Shown here: positions 1 to 6,106 of the stretch, one piece after another
How the letters are laid out: each line of letters starts with the position of its first letter
How positions within the stretch are numbered: the stretch's first letter is position 1
Origin: an uncultured Clostridia bacterium
GTDB taxonomy: Bacteria > Bacillota > Clostridia > Lachnospirales > Lachnospiraceae
NCBI GenBank assembly: GCA_947178015.1
Contig: CAMWWW010000008.1
Coordinates: 1 to 17,883, forward strand
Direction of reading: 5' to 3'
DNA: 17,883 bases
Translations under genes and position numbers: made by a program
Notes under the pieces: model-generated
Told to the model about the DNA's origin: nothing
The model's input: the letters and a program-made list of their open reading frames with translations, nothing else
Database searches by the model: none

Positions 1-81
1 GTGACGGAGGAAATAGCTGCGCTGGCTATGCGGACCTTTCTCGAAAATGATTCTAATAATTTCTTTTACATAAATCTACAG
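1..81 (+). repeat. Dispersed intergenic repeat, copy A (cut by window edge)
   Basis: This stretch shares an ordered set of blocks with the reverse complement of 17801-17866: GTGACGGAGGA, then a GCGGACCTT block, then AAATGATT, then ACATAAATCTA-AG. The two copies differ by a roughly 15-base insertion in this one, between AAATGATT and ACATAAATC. The copy begins at the first base of the window, so its true left end is unknown. An ATAGC/GCTAT inverted pair lies inside it. Function is unknown; it lies beyond the 3' end of the nitroreductase gene. Confidence 0.6.
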
Positions 82-194
82 TTTTATAAAAGTAGAGAAA
101 ATTTCTACTGAATCCTGATACATATACAATTTTCCGAACATACTATCAACATCTTAACAACAAATATAACCTATTTAGAAAACCGAATTCATCA

Positions 195-776
195 TTATTC
201 TGGCAATTTTATAATTAAATCCTCTAAACTTCTTTTTGGTACATAATGTATCTGCTTCTCATCTCGATAGTAGTTAGTGGAACCATCTTCACCGATCTCT
301 GTGATTACAACCGTTTCTTTTGGTTTTCCAATTGCAATCACCAAATCAATACTAAACTGTTCCATATGGATTCCAAGTGCCGCAGAAAGCTCCTTGCGTT
401 TTATATTTCCAAAAATACAACCGCCAAGTCCTTTTTCGCAAGCACCCAACAAAATCGTCTGTGCCACAATTCCATCGTCAATAGGTTTATTTTTAGCAAG
501 ACTTTGATCGCACAGCACCAAAATATAAGCAGGAGGCCGCTCCCCTTTCTCTGGACCATTCCAATCTTTCAGAGCCGCTGCCCAGCCAAGATTTTCATAT
601 ACCTTCTCTCTATCTTTTTCCTCCGTGATAAATGCAAATTTAAGAGCTTGAGAATTCGCTGTGGAAGGAACTGTTCTCGCCAGATCCACAAGCTGTTTTA
701 ATACATCCTCCGAGACAGCTTCATCCTCAAAAAAGCGTCTATATGTTCGATTTTTCAAAACTAATTCTTTTAACAT
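195..776 (-). CDS. Nitroreductase family protein
   Basis: Predicted FMN-dependent nitroreductase-family oxidoreductase of 193 residues, cytoplasmic, using NAD(P)H to reduce an unidentified substrate. The N-terminal pattern KNRTYRRF (residues 8-15) and the PSTANSQ segment (37-43) match the FMN-phosphate and ring contacts of the family. A C-terminal segment, DLVIAIGKPKE (144-154), matches the usual end of the core fold. The DGIVAQTILLGACEKGLGGC helix (101-120) is also typical. I chose the ATG at 774-776 because AGGAGG lies eight bases upstream; a longer frame reaching 818 has no such site. It is transcribed alone, divergently from the DJ-1-like gene, behind a promoter at 838-866. No clear terminator was seen before the left repeat. 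The substrate cannot be inferred. Confidence 0.88.
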   Translation of the reverse strand: MLKELVLKNRTYRRFFEDEAVSEDVLKQLVDLARTVPSTANSQALKFAFITEEKDREKVYENLGWAAALKDWNGPEKGERPPAYILVLCDQSLAKNKPIDDGIVAQTILLGACEKGLGGCIFGNIKRKELSAALGIHMEQFSIDLVIAIGKPKETVVITEIGEDGSTNYYRDEKQIHYVPKRSLEDLIIKLPE

Positions 777-837
777 CTGCCCTGCCTCCTCTATCTCGTT
801 GAAAAGTACAAACACCAATCAGCCAATTTTAACCATA

Positions 838-866
838 ATTATAACACGAATTCCCCTAAGAGTCCA
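838..866 (-). promoter_or_regulatory. Predicted sigma-A promoter for the nitroreductase gene
   Basis: Read on the minus strand, TGGACT is followed by 17 bases and TATAAT, with TG one base before the -10 hexamer (an extended -10). It lies about 60 bases upstream of the chosen nitroreductase start. Confidence 0.6.
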
Positions 867-916
867 GATAATGAAATATATCTTATATTTCAAATATTTA
901 TAAATGTTTATGTTTT

Positions 917-975
917 GACTATAAGAGCTGGCTATGCGGACCATTCTCGCCAATGAGTATGCAAGTAATTCTTAC
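917..975 (+). repeat. Dispersed intergenic repeat, copy B
   Basis: The segment contains GCTGGCTATGCGGACC followed by TTCTCG and AATGA, matching copy A at 22-50 almost base for base. Its left part, GACTATA, matches copy C near the right window end. It lies in the nitroreductase/DJ-1 intergenic region and shows no coding potential. With copies A and C it defines a small repeat family. Confidence 0.5.
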
Positions 976-1001
976 AAACGGATATATTACAATAGTTGTA
1001 A

Positions 1002-1023
1002 AGAAAAACAAGCTTGCTTTTCT
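1002..1023. repeat. 22-bp near-perfect palindrome
   Basis: An inverted repeat centred on CAAGCTTG with AGAAAA/TTTTCT arms and one mismatched pair. It sits about 50 bases upstream of the DJ-1-like promoter. It could be an operator, or part of the structure formed by repeat copy B; neither is demonstrated. Confidence 0.4.
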
Positions 1024-1074
1024 CATACTGCTCTTGACGGACCGAACTATCACAGATCTTTTCTCACTTTATGC

Positions 1075-1103
1075 TTGCAAGATATGGAATATATTGTTAT
1101 AGT
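1075..1103 (+). promoter_or_regulatory. Predicted sigma-A promoter for the DJ-1-like gene
   Basis: TTGCAA, a 17-base spacer and TATAGT give a good vegetative promoter about 65 bases upstream of the ATG at 1169. A perfect TTGACA at about 1118 has no suitably spaced -10 and was not used. Confidence 0.55.
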
Positions 1104-1168
1104 GTATTTGACAGAATACTTTTCTTATTATTCCGTCATGATTCTTATTAAACAAAAGGAGGTTTCCC

Positions 1169-1717
1169 ATGAGTAAAGTATATACATTTTTAGCAAATGG
1201 CTTTGAAGAGGTTGAATGTCTGGCTGTCGTTGATATTCTGCGAAGAGCAAATATTGACGTGACTATGGTTTCTATCACAAATAATAAATATGTTACAGGT
1301 TCGCACAGCATTACTGTGCAGGCTGATGCTCTGTTTCAGGATATGGATTTCTCGGATGCCGATCTTCTTTTCCTGCCGGGTGGTATGCCGGGAACGAAAT
1401 ATCTCGCCGCACATGAAGGTCTCAGTACTTTGATCCGCACTCTCCACAAAAATGGCAAATACCTAGCTGCCATCTGTGCTGCTCCTATTGTGTATGGTGA
1501 GCTGCACCTGCTTAATGGTGTACATGCCACCTGCTATCCGGGATTTGAAGAAAAATGTATGGGGGCTATTATGGAAAAATCTGGTGTTGTGACGGATGGA
1601 CAGTTTATCACAGCTCGCGGGCTTGGCTTTGCGATTGATCTTGGACTGGAGCTGGTGCGTATATTGGAAAACGTTGCGGTTTCTGAGCAGATTAAGGAAT
1701 CGATCCAACATCCATAG
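1169..1717 (+). CDS. DJ-1/PfpI family protein
   Basis: Member of the DJ-1/ThiJ/PfpI superfamily, 182 residues, cytoplasmic. The family includes deglycases or glyoxalases, chaperones and redox sensors; which activity applies here cannot be read from sequence. The nucleophile-elbow motif AICAAP places the reactive cysteine at Cys103. GFEEVE (11-16) supplies the conserved glutamate, probably Glu16, that lowers the cysteine pKa in DJ-1. LPGGMPGTKYL (69-79) and ITARGLGFAIDLGLEL (147-162) are the other hallmark segments. The length is close to DJ-1 and YajL. AAAGGAGG precedes the start at good spacing. It appears monocistronic behind the promoter at 1075-1103. No hairpin terminator was seen in the 129 bases before the Mur-ligase gene, so read-through is possible. 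Confidence 0.92.
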   Translation: MSKVYTFLANGFEEVECLAVVDILRRANIDVTMVSITNNKYVTGSHSITVQADALFQDMDFSDADLLFLPGGMPGTKYLAAHEGLSTLIRTLHKNGKYLAAICAAPIVYGELHLLNGVHATCYPGFEEKCMGAIMEKSGVVTDGQFITARGLGFAIDLGLELVRILENVAVSEQIKESIQHP

Positions 1718-1746
1718 AACAAATGTCATATTTTCCTATTTTAATA

Positions 1747-1775
1747 TGGATAATTCCTCTATTTTGTGGTAAAGT
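1747..1775 (+). promoter_or_regulatory. Weak candidate promoter for the MurT-like operon
   Basis: TGGATA, 17 bases and TAAAGT lie about 70 bases upstream of the first operon gene. Each hexamer matches consensus at four of six positions, so the call is tentative. Confidence 0.3.
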
Positions 1776-1846
1776 AGCTAGAGTATATTGGAAAAATGAT
1801 GAGAGGAACATAATAAGAGTAATCATCCCCGAAAAGAGGACAAGAC

Positions 1847-3232
1847 ATGAAAAAAAATCTGCGTTTTCTGTCTGCGCTGCTTATCAGCAAGACAGCAATG
1901 CTTACACAAAAATTATTTGGAATGAACGCCAGCTACTTTCCCGGTAAGCTGGCGATAAAACTGTGCCCGGATTTCCTCGGACAAATTGACAAGCCGGACA
2001 CGATTATCAGCGTGACTGGGACAAACGGAAAGACTACTGTATGTAATATGATAATCGATGCGCTGACGGCAAATGGTTTTGATGTTCTTAATAACCGCGC
2101 CGGCTCGAATATCAACGCCGGGATCGCCAGTGCTCTGATAGGTGGCAGCACAGTTACAGGTAAGGCAAAGAAATCTATCGCTGTATTTGAGATTGATGAG
2201 CGCAGCTCAAAGCTTATCTATCCTTATATAAAGCCCACCTATGCAGTCTGCACAAATTTGTTTCGAGATTCGATTCACCGCAATGCACATGCAGAATTTA
2301 TCTTTCGCATTATCTCAGATAGCCTGCCTTCCGAATCTCACCTTATCCTAAATGCGGACGATCTGATCAGTGCGGGCTTGGCGCCGGAAAATAAGCGCAC
2401 CTATTTTTCTATTGCGCCTATGAATACGGATTTGCCAGAGAGCATAAATATCATTAACGATATGCGCATTTGTCCCAAATGCCATCATACCCTTGCCTAC
2501 CGTTATGTGCGTTATCATCATATTGGCAACGCTTACTGTCCATCATGCGGTTTTGCTTCCCCTGAAAGTGATTACATCGCCATGCCGGATTTTGAGAAGC
2601 ATACACTTCTTATCCGCCACACAGCAGAGGAAGAGTGCTATCCGCTTATTACAAACAGTATTTTTAATATCTATAATCAGCTCACTGCCATCGCACTGCT
2701 GCGAGAGTTTGGTCTATCTGTTAATCAGGTACAGGCTGCTTTCTCAAAGCTCGCTATCGTGGAATCCCGCTATTCTTGTGAGACGGTTGGCAGCACACAG
2801 GTGATCACCCACATGGCAAAGGGACAGAATCCTATTGCCTGCTCTTGTGTGTTTGATTATGTTAGAAAGGAAAAAGGGCAGAAGGAAATTATTCTGATGC
2901 TGGATGATGTATTTGACCGTGTCAATTCTTCTGAAATTATGACATGGATTTATGATGCTGATTTTGAATTTTTAAATGAGGAGTCCATACGTCGGATTAT
3001 TATCAGCGGCGTGCGCTGTGAGGACTATAAGCTGCGCCTGCTTATGACGGGAATTCCAGAGGAACGACTGATCTGTGTGCCCAAAGAGATTGACGCGCCT
3101 GATTCTCTGTCTCTTTTCGGCACAGACAAGATATTTATCCTGCATGAGCTGTATGCTGCCAAGGAAGCTATGAATGTGCGCGATAAGACGGTGGCTCTTC
3201 TAAAAAATAAAGCGGAGAGGAGGGAAGGCTGA
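1847..3232 (+). CDS. MurT-like Mur ligase family protein (divergent)
   Basis: Mur ligase-type ATP-dependent amide ligase of 461 residues, resembling MurT. MurT works with GatD to amidate the D-glutamate alpha-carboxyl of lipid II on the cytoplasmic membrane face. Seen: the P-loop TGTNGKTT (57-64), NNRAGSNINAGIASAL (82-97), a MurT-type zinc ribbon with Cys209/Cys212 and Cys231/Cys234, and a C-terminal DUF1727-like domain with WIYDADFE (367-374). Several usual MurT signatures have drifted. NLFRDQLDRYGE is NLFRDSIHRNAHAE here (137-150), the LAKNPAG segment is MAKGQNP (323-329), and the Asp normally three residues before the Trp of WxxDxDFE is Ile. It starts the operon and its stop overlaps the next start by one base (TGATG), indicating coupling. 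I infer a paralogue with altered substrate rather than canonical MurT. Confidence 0.85.
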   Translation: MKKNLRFLSALLISKTAMLTQKLFGMNASYFPGKLAIKLCPDFLGQIDKPDTIISVTGTNGKTTVCNMIIDALTANGFDVLNNRAGSNINAGIASALIGGSTVTGKAKKSIAVFEIDERSSKLIYPYIKPTYAVCTNLFRDSIHRNAHAEFIFRIISDSLPSESHLILNADDLISAGLAPENKRTYFSIAPMNTDLPESINIINDMRICPKCHHTLAYRYVRYHHIGNAYCPSCGFASPESDYIAMPDFEKHTLLIRHTAEEECYPLITNSIFNIYNQLTAIALLREFGLSVNQVQAAFSKLAIVESRYSCETVGSTQVITHMAKGQNPIACSCVFDYVRKEKGQKEIILMLDDVFDRVNSSEIMTWIYDADFEFLNEESIRRIIISGVRCEDYKLRLLMTGIPEERLICVPKEIDAPDSLSLFGTDKIFILHELYAAKEAMNVRDKTVALLKNKAERREG

Positions 3233-3960
3233 TGGATAAGTCAAAAAAACCGATTATTGTAGAGTCTTTGTTTCCTGAGATTGCCAACCTATTCGGTGAT
3301 AGAATGAATATTCACTATTTAAAGGAATGTGCGGCAGAGGCAGAATTTATTGACACCAGCCTTACCGATCCGCCGGTCTTTCTTTCTAGGGAGGTTTCCA
3401 TGATTTATATGGGGCCTATGACAGAAAGCCAACAGGCTCTCGCCATCGACGCGCTAAAGCCCCACAAGGAAAAACTTGTGGAATTAATTGGCAGAGGCTG
3501 TGTATTTCTGCTTACCGGAAATGCGATGGAGGTGTTTGAAGCTTATATTGAAAATGAAGACGGAAGCCGTGTGGAGGGACTTGGTATATTTCCTCAGCAC
3601 GCCAAGAGGGATATGCTTCACCGCTATAATTCTCTGATTCTCGGCGAATATGAGGGGATTCGATTGGTAGGCTTTAAGGCACAATTCTCTCATACCTATG
3701 GAGATAACTCTGGGCAGTATTTTTATAAAGTGATCCGCGGCTGCGGCATCCATCCCTCCAGCATGTTAGAGGGCTTAAAGGAAAATCATTTTTTCGGAAC
3801 CTACACAGTAGGTCCATTTTTGCTGTTAAATCCGCTGTTTGTAAAATACCTGCTCTCCTTGCTTGGCATAGAAAAACCTGTGCTCGCTCATGAGGAAACC
3901 ATTATGGCTTCCTATCGAAAGCGTCTCGCTGAATTTGAGAATGAAAAGTTAAAATACTAA
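3232..3960 (+). CDS. GatD-like protein lacking the glutaminase Cys and His
   Basis: GatD/CobQ-type class I glutamine amidotransferase-like protein, 242 residues, the expected partner of the MurT-like ligase. GatD normally hydrolyses glutamine and channels ammonia to MurT. The fold markers remain: VEGLGIF (114-120) and FFGTY..GPFLLLNP (187-201). However, the usual CGGYQLLG nucleophile elbow reads TGNAMEVF (95-102), so the Cys position is Thr95. The usual TYLHGP motif reads TYTVGP (190-195), so the His position is Val193. No other Cys lies in the elbow. Glutaminase activity by the known mechanism is therefore not expected. The frame is intact and coupled to the preceding gene with a strong AGAGGAGGG site, which argues against a pseudogene. 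It may be a structural partner, or may bind a different amine donor (inference). Confidence 0.82.
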   Translation: MDKSKKPIIVESLFPEIANLFGDRMNIHYLKECAAEAEFIDTSLTDPPVFLSREVSMIYMGPMTESQQALAIDALKPHKEKLVELIGRGCVFLLTGNAMEVFEAYIENEDGSRVEGLGIFPQHAKRDMLHRYNSLILGEYEGIRLVGFKAQFSHTYGDNSGQYFYKVIRGCGIHPSSMLEGLKENHFFGTYTVGPFLLLNPLFVKYLLSLLGIEKPVLAHEETIMASYRKRLAEFENEKLKY

Positions 3961-3998
3961 TATTGTATGATTAGAATAAAGAAAAGAGGATTACCATT

Positions 3999-5231
3999 AT
4001 GGATCAGAAAGATATTTTTCAGACCTATGAGTCTGAGGTGCGCTCCTATTGCCGAAGCTTTCCGGCTGTCTTTACCCGCGCCAAGGGCTCCATTATCACG
4101 GACACGGACGGAAAAGAATACATTGATTTCTTCTGCGGCGCAGGTGCTGTCAATTATGGACACAACAACGATTTTATCAAGGAAAAGCTGATCGATTATC
4201 TGCAAAACGATGGCATTTTACATGCTCTTGATATGATGACGGACGCCAAGGCAGATTTTATTGCATATTTTGAAGAAGCCATTTTAAAGCCGCGGGGACT
4301 GGATTATAAGATTATGTTTACCGGACCAACCGGCACAAATGGGGTGGAGGCTGCTTTAAAGCTTGCTCGCAAGGTGAAGAAAAGAGAAAATATCTGGTGC
4401 TTGATGGGATGCTTTCATGGTATGACGCTCGCCTCCCTCGCGCTGACCAGCGACCGGGACAGCCGCGGCGGTGCGGGTGTTCCATTAACAAATGTGACTC
4501 ATATACCAGCTCCCTATATGTTCGAAGGGCTGGACACCATTCAATATATGGAGACTTTGATCACGGACGACCATTCTGGCGTTGAAAAACCTGCCGCACT
4601 GATTATCGAGACGGTTCAGGCGGAAGGCGGCATCTATGTATTTGAAAAGGAATGGCTGAAGGGTGTCAGAAGCTTCTGCGACAAATATGATATTCTGTTG
4701 ATTGTGGATGATATTCAGGTGGGCTGTGCTCGCACCGGAACCTTTTTCTCCTTTGAGCGCGCTAATATTGTGCCTGATATTGTGATTATGTCAAAATCCA
4801 TTGGAGGCTATGGTCTTCCATTTTCTCTTACGCTGTTTAAACCAGAGCTTGATATCTGGACACCCGGCGAACATAATGGAACCTTCCGTGGAAATCAGCT
4901 CGCCATCGTTGCTGCAAAGGCGGGACTGATCTTTATGCTGGAGCATCAAATAGAAAAAGAAGCCGTGCGCAAAGAAACCATTATCCGCGATTATCTCACG
5001 CATCAAATCGCTGGTGAAAATATTGAAATTCGCGGCATTGGATGTATCTTTGGGATCGATGTAGGGTCCGGCGAGCGCGCTGCTGCCATCACTAAGACTT
5101 GCTTTGAAAATGGTTTGATTATCGAGCGCGCAGGACGCGGAAATCGTGTTATTAAATTAATGCCCGCGCTTACCATACCAGATGAACTCTTAATAAAAGG
5201 CATGGATATTATTAAACGTTCCATGTGTTAA
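3999..5231 (+). CDS. EctB-like diaminobutyrate--2-oxoglutarate aminotransferase
   Basis: Class III PLP aminotransferase of 410 residues closely resembling EctB. EctB converts L-aspartate 4-semialdehyde plus glutamate to L-2,4-diaminobutyrate. Seen: ESEVRSYCRSFP (11-22) and GAGAVNYGHNN (47-57), both characteristic of EctB; the phosphate-binding segment TGTNGVEAALKLARK (111-125); VDDIQVGCARTG (236-247), with the Asp that contacts the PLP ring nitrogen; and the Schiff-base lysine Lys266 in MSKSIGG. TFRGN (295-299) is also conserved. The start has AGAGGA upstream and follows the GatD-like gene by 38 bases without a terminator, so it is probably the third gene of that operon. No ectA or ectC is nearby, so ectoine synthesis is not indicated; diaminobutyrate itself may be the product used. 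Confidence 0.88.
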   Translation: MDQKDIFQTYESEVRSYCRSFPAVFTRAKGSIITDTDGKEYIDFFCGAGAVNYGHNNDFIKEKLIDYLQNDGILHALDMMTDAKADFIAYFEEAILKPRGLDYKIMFTGPTGTNGVEAALKLARKVKKRENIWCLMGCFHGMTLASLALTSDRDSRGGAGVPLTNVTHIPAPYMFEGLDTIQYMETLITDDHSGVEKPAALIIETVQAEGGIYVFEKEWLKGVRSFCDKYDILLIVDDIQVGCARTGTFFSFERANIVPDIVIMSKSIGGYGLPFSLTLFKPELDIWTPGEHNGTFRGNQLAIVAAKAGLIFMLEHQIEKEAVRKETIIRDYLTHQIAGENIEIRGIGCIFGIDVGSGERAAAITKTCFENGLIIERAGRGNRVIKLMPALTIPDELLIKGMDIIKRSMC

Positions 5232-5246
5232 ACCCCATTAATTTCC

Positions 5247-5277
5247 AACATATTGTCTTTGTTTCTGCTCATAATAA
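5247..5277 (+). promoter_or_regulatory. Tentative forespore-type promoter for the spore-protein gene
   Basis: AACATA, 17 bases and CATAATAA resemble the sigma-G pattern (TGNATA and CATANTA) only partly in the -35 element. Alpha/beta spore-protein genes are usually sigma-G dependent, which is the main support. The implied leader is about 130 bases. Confidence 0.28.
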
Positions 5278-5301
5278 TATCAAGTCGAAGGAACACAGGC
5301 T

Positions 5302-5358
5302 TCACAAAGCAGGTGCCCATCGGCTCTGAATGACAAAAGGACGGCACCGCTTATGTGA
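5302..5358 (+). ncRNA. Long hairpin in the leader of the spore-protein gene
   Basis: TCACA-AAGC-GGTGCC (5302-5317, one bulged A) pairs with GGCACC-GCTT-TGTGA (5343-5358, one bulged A). This makes a stem of 15 base pairs enclosing a 25-base loop. It lies 55 bases before the start codon and is not followed by a U tract, so it does not look like a terminator. It matches no riboswitch class I can recall. It could protect the mRNA or regulate translation; function is inferred only. Confidence 0.45.
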
Positions 5359-5412
5359 TGACCGGACAGTCAATCAGAAAATTTTTTGAAAATATTATGG
5401 AGGTGAAACACT

Positions 5413-5634
5413 ATGGCAAGCAATAACACTGGTTCTAACAGAACAGAGGTTCCTGAAGCTAGAGAGGCATTGGATCGTTTCAAGATGGAGGTTGCATCTG
5501 AGATCGGTGTACCTTTAAAGCAGGGTTATAACGGAGATTTAACTTCCGCTCAGGCTGGCTCCGTAGGTGGCGAGATGGTTCGTCAGATGATTAAGCGTCA
5601 GGAAGAGCAGATGAAATCCGGCGGTTCTATCTAA
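5413..5634 (+). CDS. Alpha/beta-type small acid-soluble spore protein
   Basis: DNA-binding spore protein of 73 residues that coats forespore DNA and protects it from UV, heat and peroxide. Family signatures are clear: EAREALDRFKMEVASEIGV (residues 15-33), containing the EVASEIG segment recognised by the germination protease GPR, and YNGDLTSAQAGSVGGEMVRQMI (38-59), the second conserved helix region. The length is typical. A strong GGAGGTGAA site precedes the ATG. It follows the aminotransferase gene by 181 bases and has its own structured leader and probable forespore promoter, so it is most likely a separate unit. It is the best evidence that the host forms endospores. Confidence 0.96.
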   Translation: MASNNTGSNRTEVPEAREALDRFKMEVASEIGVPLKQGYNGDLTSAQAGSVGGEMVRQMIKRQEEQMKSGGSI

Positions 5635-5644
5635 TAGAGCCAAG

Positions 5645-5689
5645 CAGAACAGTTAGCAAAAGCACACAGCTTTTCGTTCGCTGCTTCTG
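5645..5689 (+). terminator. Hairpin downstream of the spore-protein gene
   Basis: Inner stem AAAAGC/GCTTTT around an ACACA loop (5658-5674) with an outer CAGAA/TTCTG pair (5645-5649 and 5685-5689). It begins about 10 bases after the stop codon. There is no proper U tract, so it may be a terminator or a 3' stabilising structure. Confidence 0.4.
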
Positions 5690-5739
5690 TATAATAGAAA
5701 TTGCACAGAGCACTCTTTTGTGACAATCGTTGTTATCTA

Positions 5740-5859
5740 GCACAGGACGTGAGCGGTTATAACCATATTATATCCTTTTATGTCCGTGCAGTATGCAGGA
5801 TTGCAAAAGCGAGTAAGGGAAAATTCTTCTTTGTACTCGTGCCTGTCAGTTTAGCTGAC
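5740..5859. other. Structured non-coding stretch of unknown role
   Basis: No gene was recognised between the spore-protein gene and aroD. This part holds several inverted pairs: GCAC-a-GGAC (5740-5748) with GTCC-GTGC (5782-5789) enclosing the palindrome GGTTATAACC (5755-5764); GCGAGTA (5809-5815) with TACTCGT further on; and GTCAG-TTTAG-CTGAC (5845-5859). It could hold a small RNA or transcription-unit debris; I cannot assign it. Confidence 0.25.
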
Positions 5860-5882
5860 CTATTCGTTTGAGTGCTTATGCG

Positions 5883-5918
5883 AAAATCGGCTGCTGTTAA
5901 TAAAACAGCAGCCGATTT
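5883..5918 (-). terminator. Rho-independent terminator of aroD
   Basis: A perfect 15-base-pair stem (5884-5898 with 5904-5918) and a five-base loop, followed on the minus strand by TTTT. It is oriented to stop transcription of aroD but is now separated from that gene by the inserted palindromic element at 5945-6104. Confidence 0.85.
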
Positions 5919-5942
5919 GTATGATCATCCAGCTTCTTGTTT

Positions 5943-6106
5943 TAGAGCACGTTTGAACAATGCTTTCTGCCAGATGTGCGTCACAGTTTGTGGGAGATTT
6001 GCGCCAAAAAAAGGAGACATAGCGGGCTATGTTGACAGAATTTGGCGCAACTATCACGCAAAGCGGGGCGTATAGATGGCAGGAATGATTTTTCAAACAC
6101 GCTCTA
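5943..6106. mobile_element. MITE-like palindromic element with TA flanks
   Basis: A 160-base element (5945-6104) that is an imperfect inverted repeat over its whole length, centred at about 6024. GAGCACGTTTGAACAATG at the left matches the complement of the right end, GAGCGTGTTTGAAAAATC. Inner arms TTGCGCCAAA/TTTGGCGCAA and CATAGC/GCTATG also pair. It encodes no plausible protein. TA lies at both outer edges (5943-5944 and 6105-6106), consistent with a TA target duplication as in Tc1/mariner/IS630-type MITEs, though TA is also part of the symmetry. The right end supplies the last codons and stop of aroD. The transposase source is not in the window. Confidence 0.85.

Noticed and set aside
1118..1140. 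TTGACA at about 1118 as the -35 of the DJ-1-like gene
   Set aside because: No -10 hexamer lies at 15-19 bases; the TTGCAA/TATAGT pair at 1075-1103 is better.
2493..2804. Open frame of 103 codons inside the MurT-like gene
   Set aside because: It is a shadow of the real gene in another frame, with no ribosome site or family features.
3232..3960. Annotating the second operon gene simply as a GatD glutamine amidotransferase
   Set aside because: Both catalytic positions (Cys and His) are replaced, so the standard activity should not be claimed.
3999..5231. Ectoine biosynthesis locus
   Set aside because: Only the EctB-like step is present; no EctA or EctC homologue lies in the window.
5872..6075. 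Open frame of 67 codons across the palindromic element
   Set aside because: It lies in inverted-repeat DNA, has no ribosome site and no recognisable protein features.
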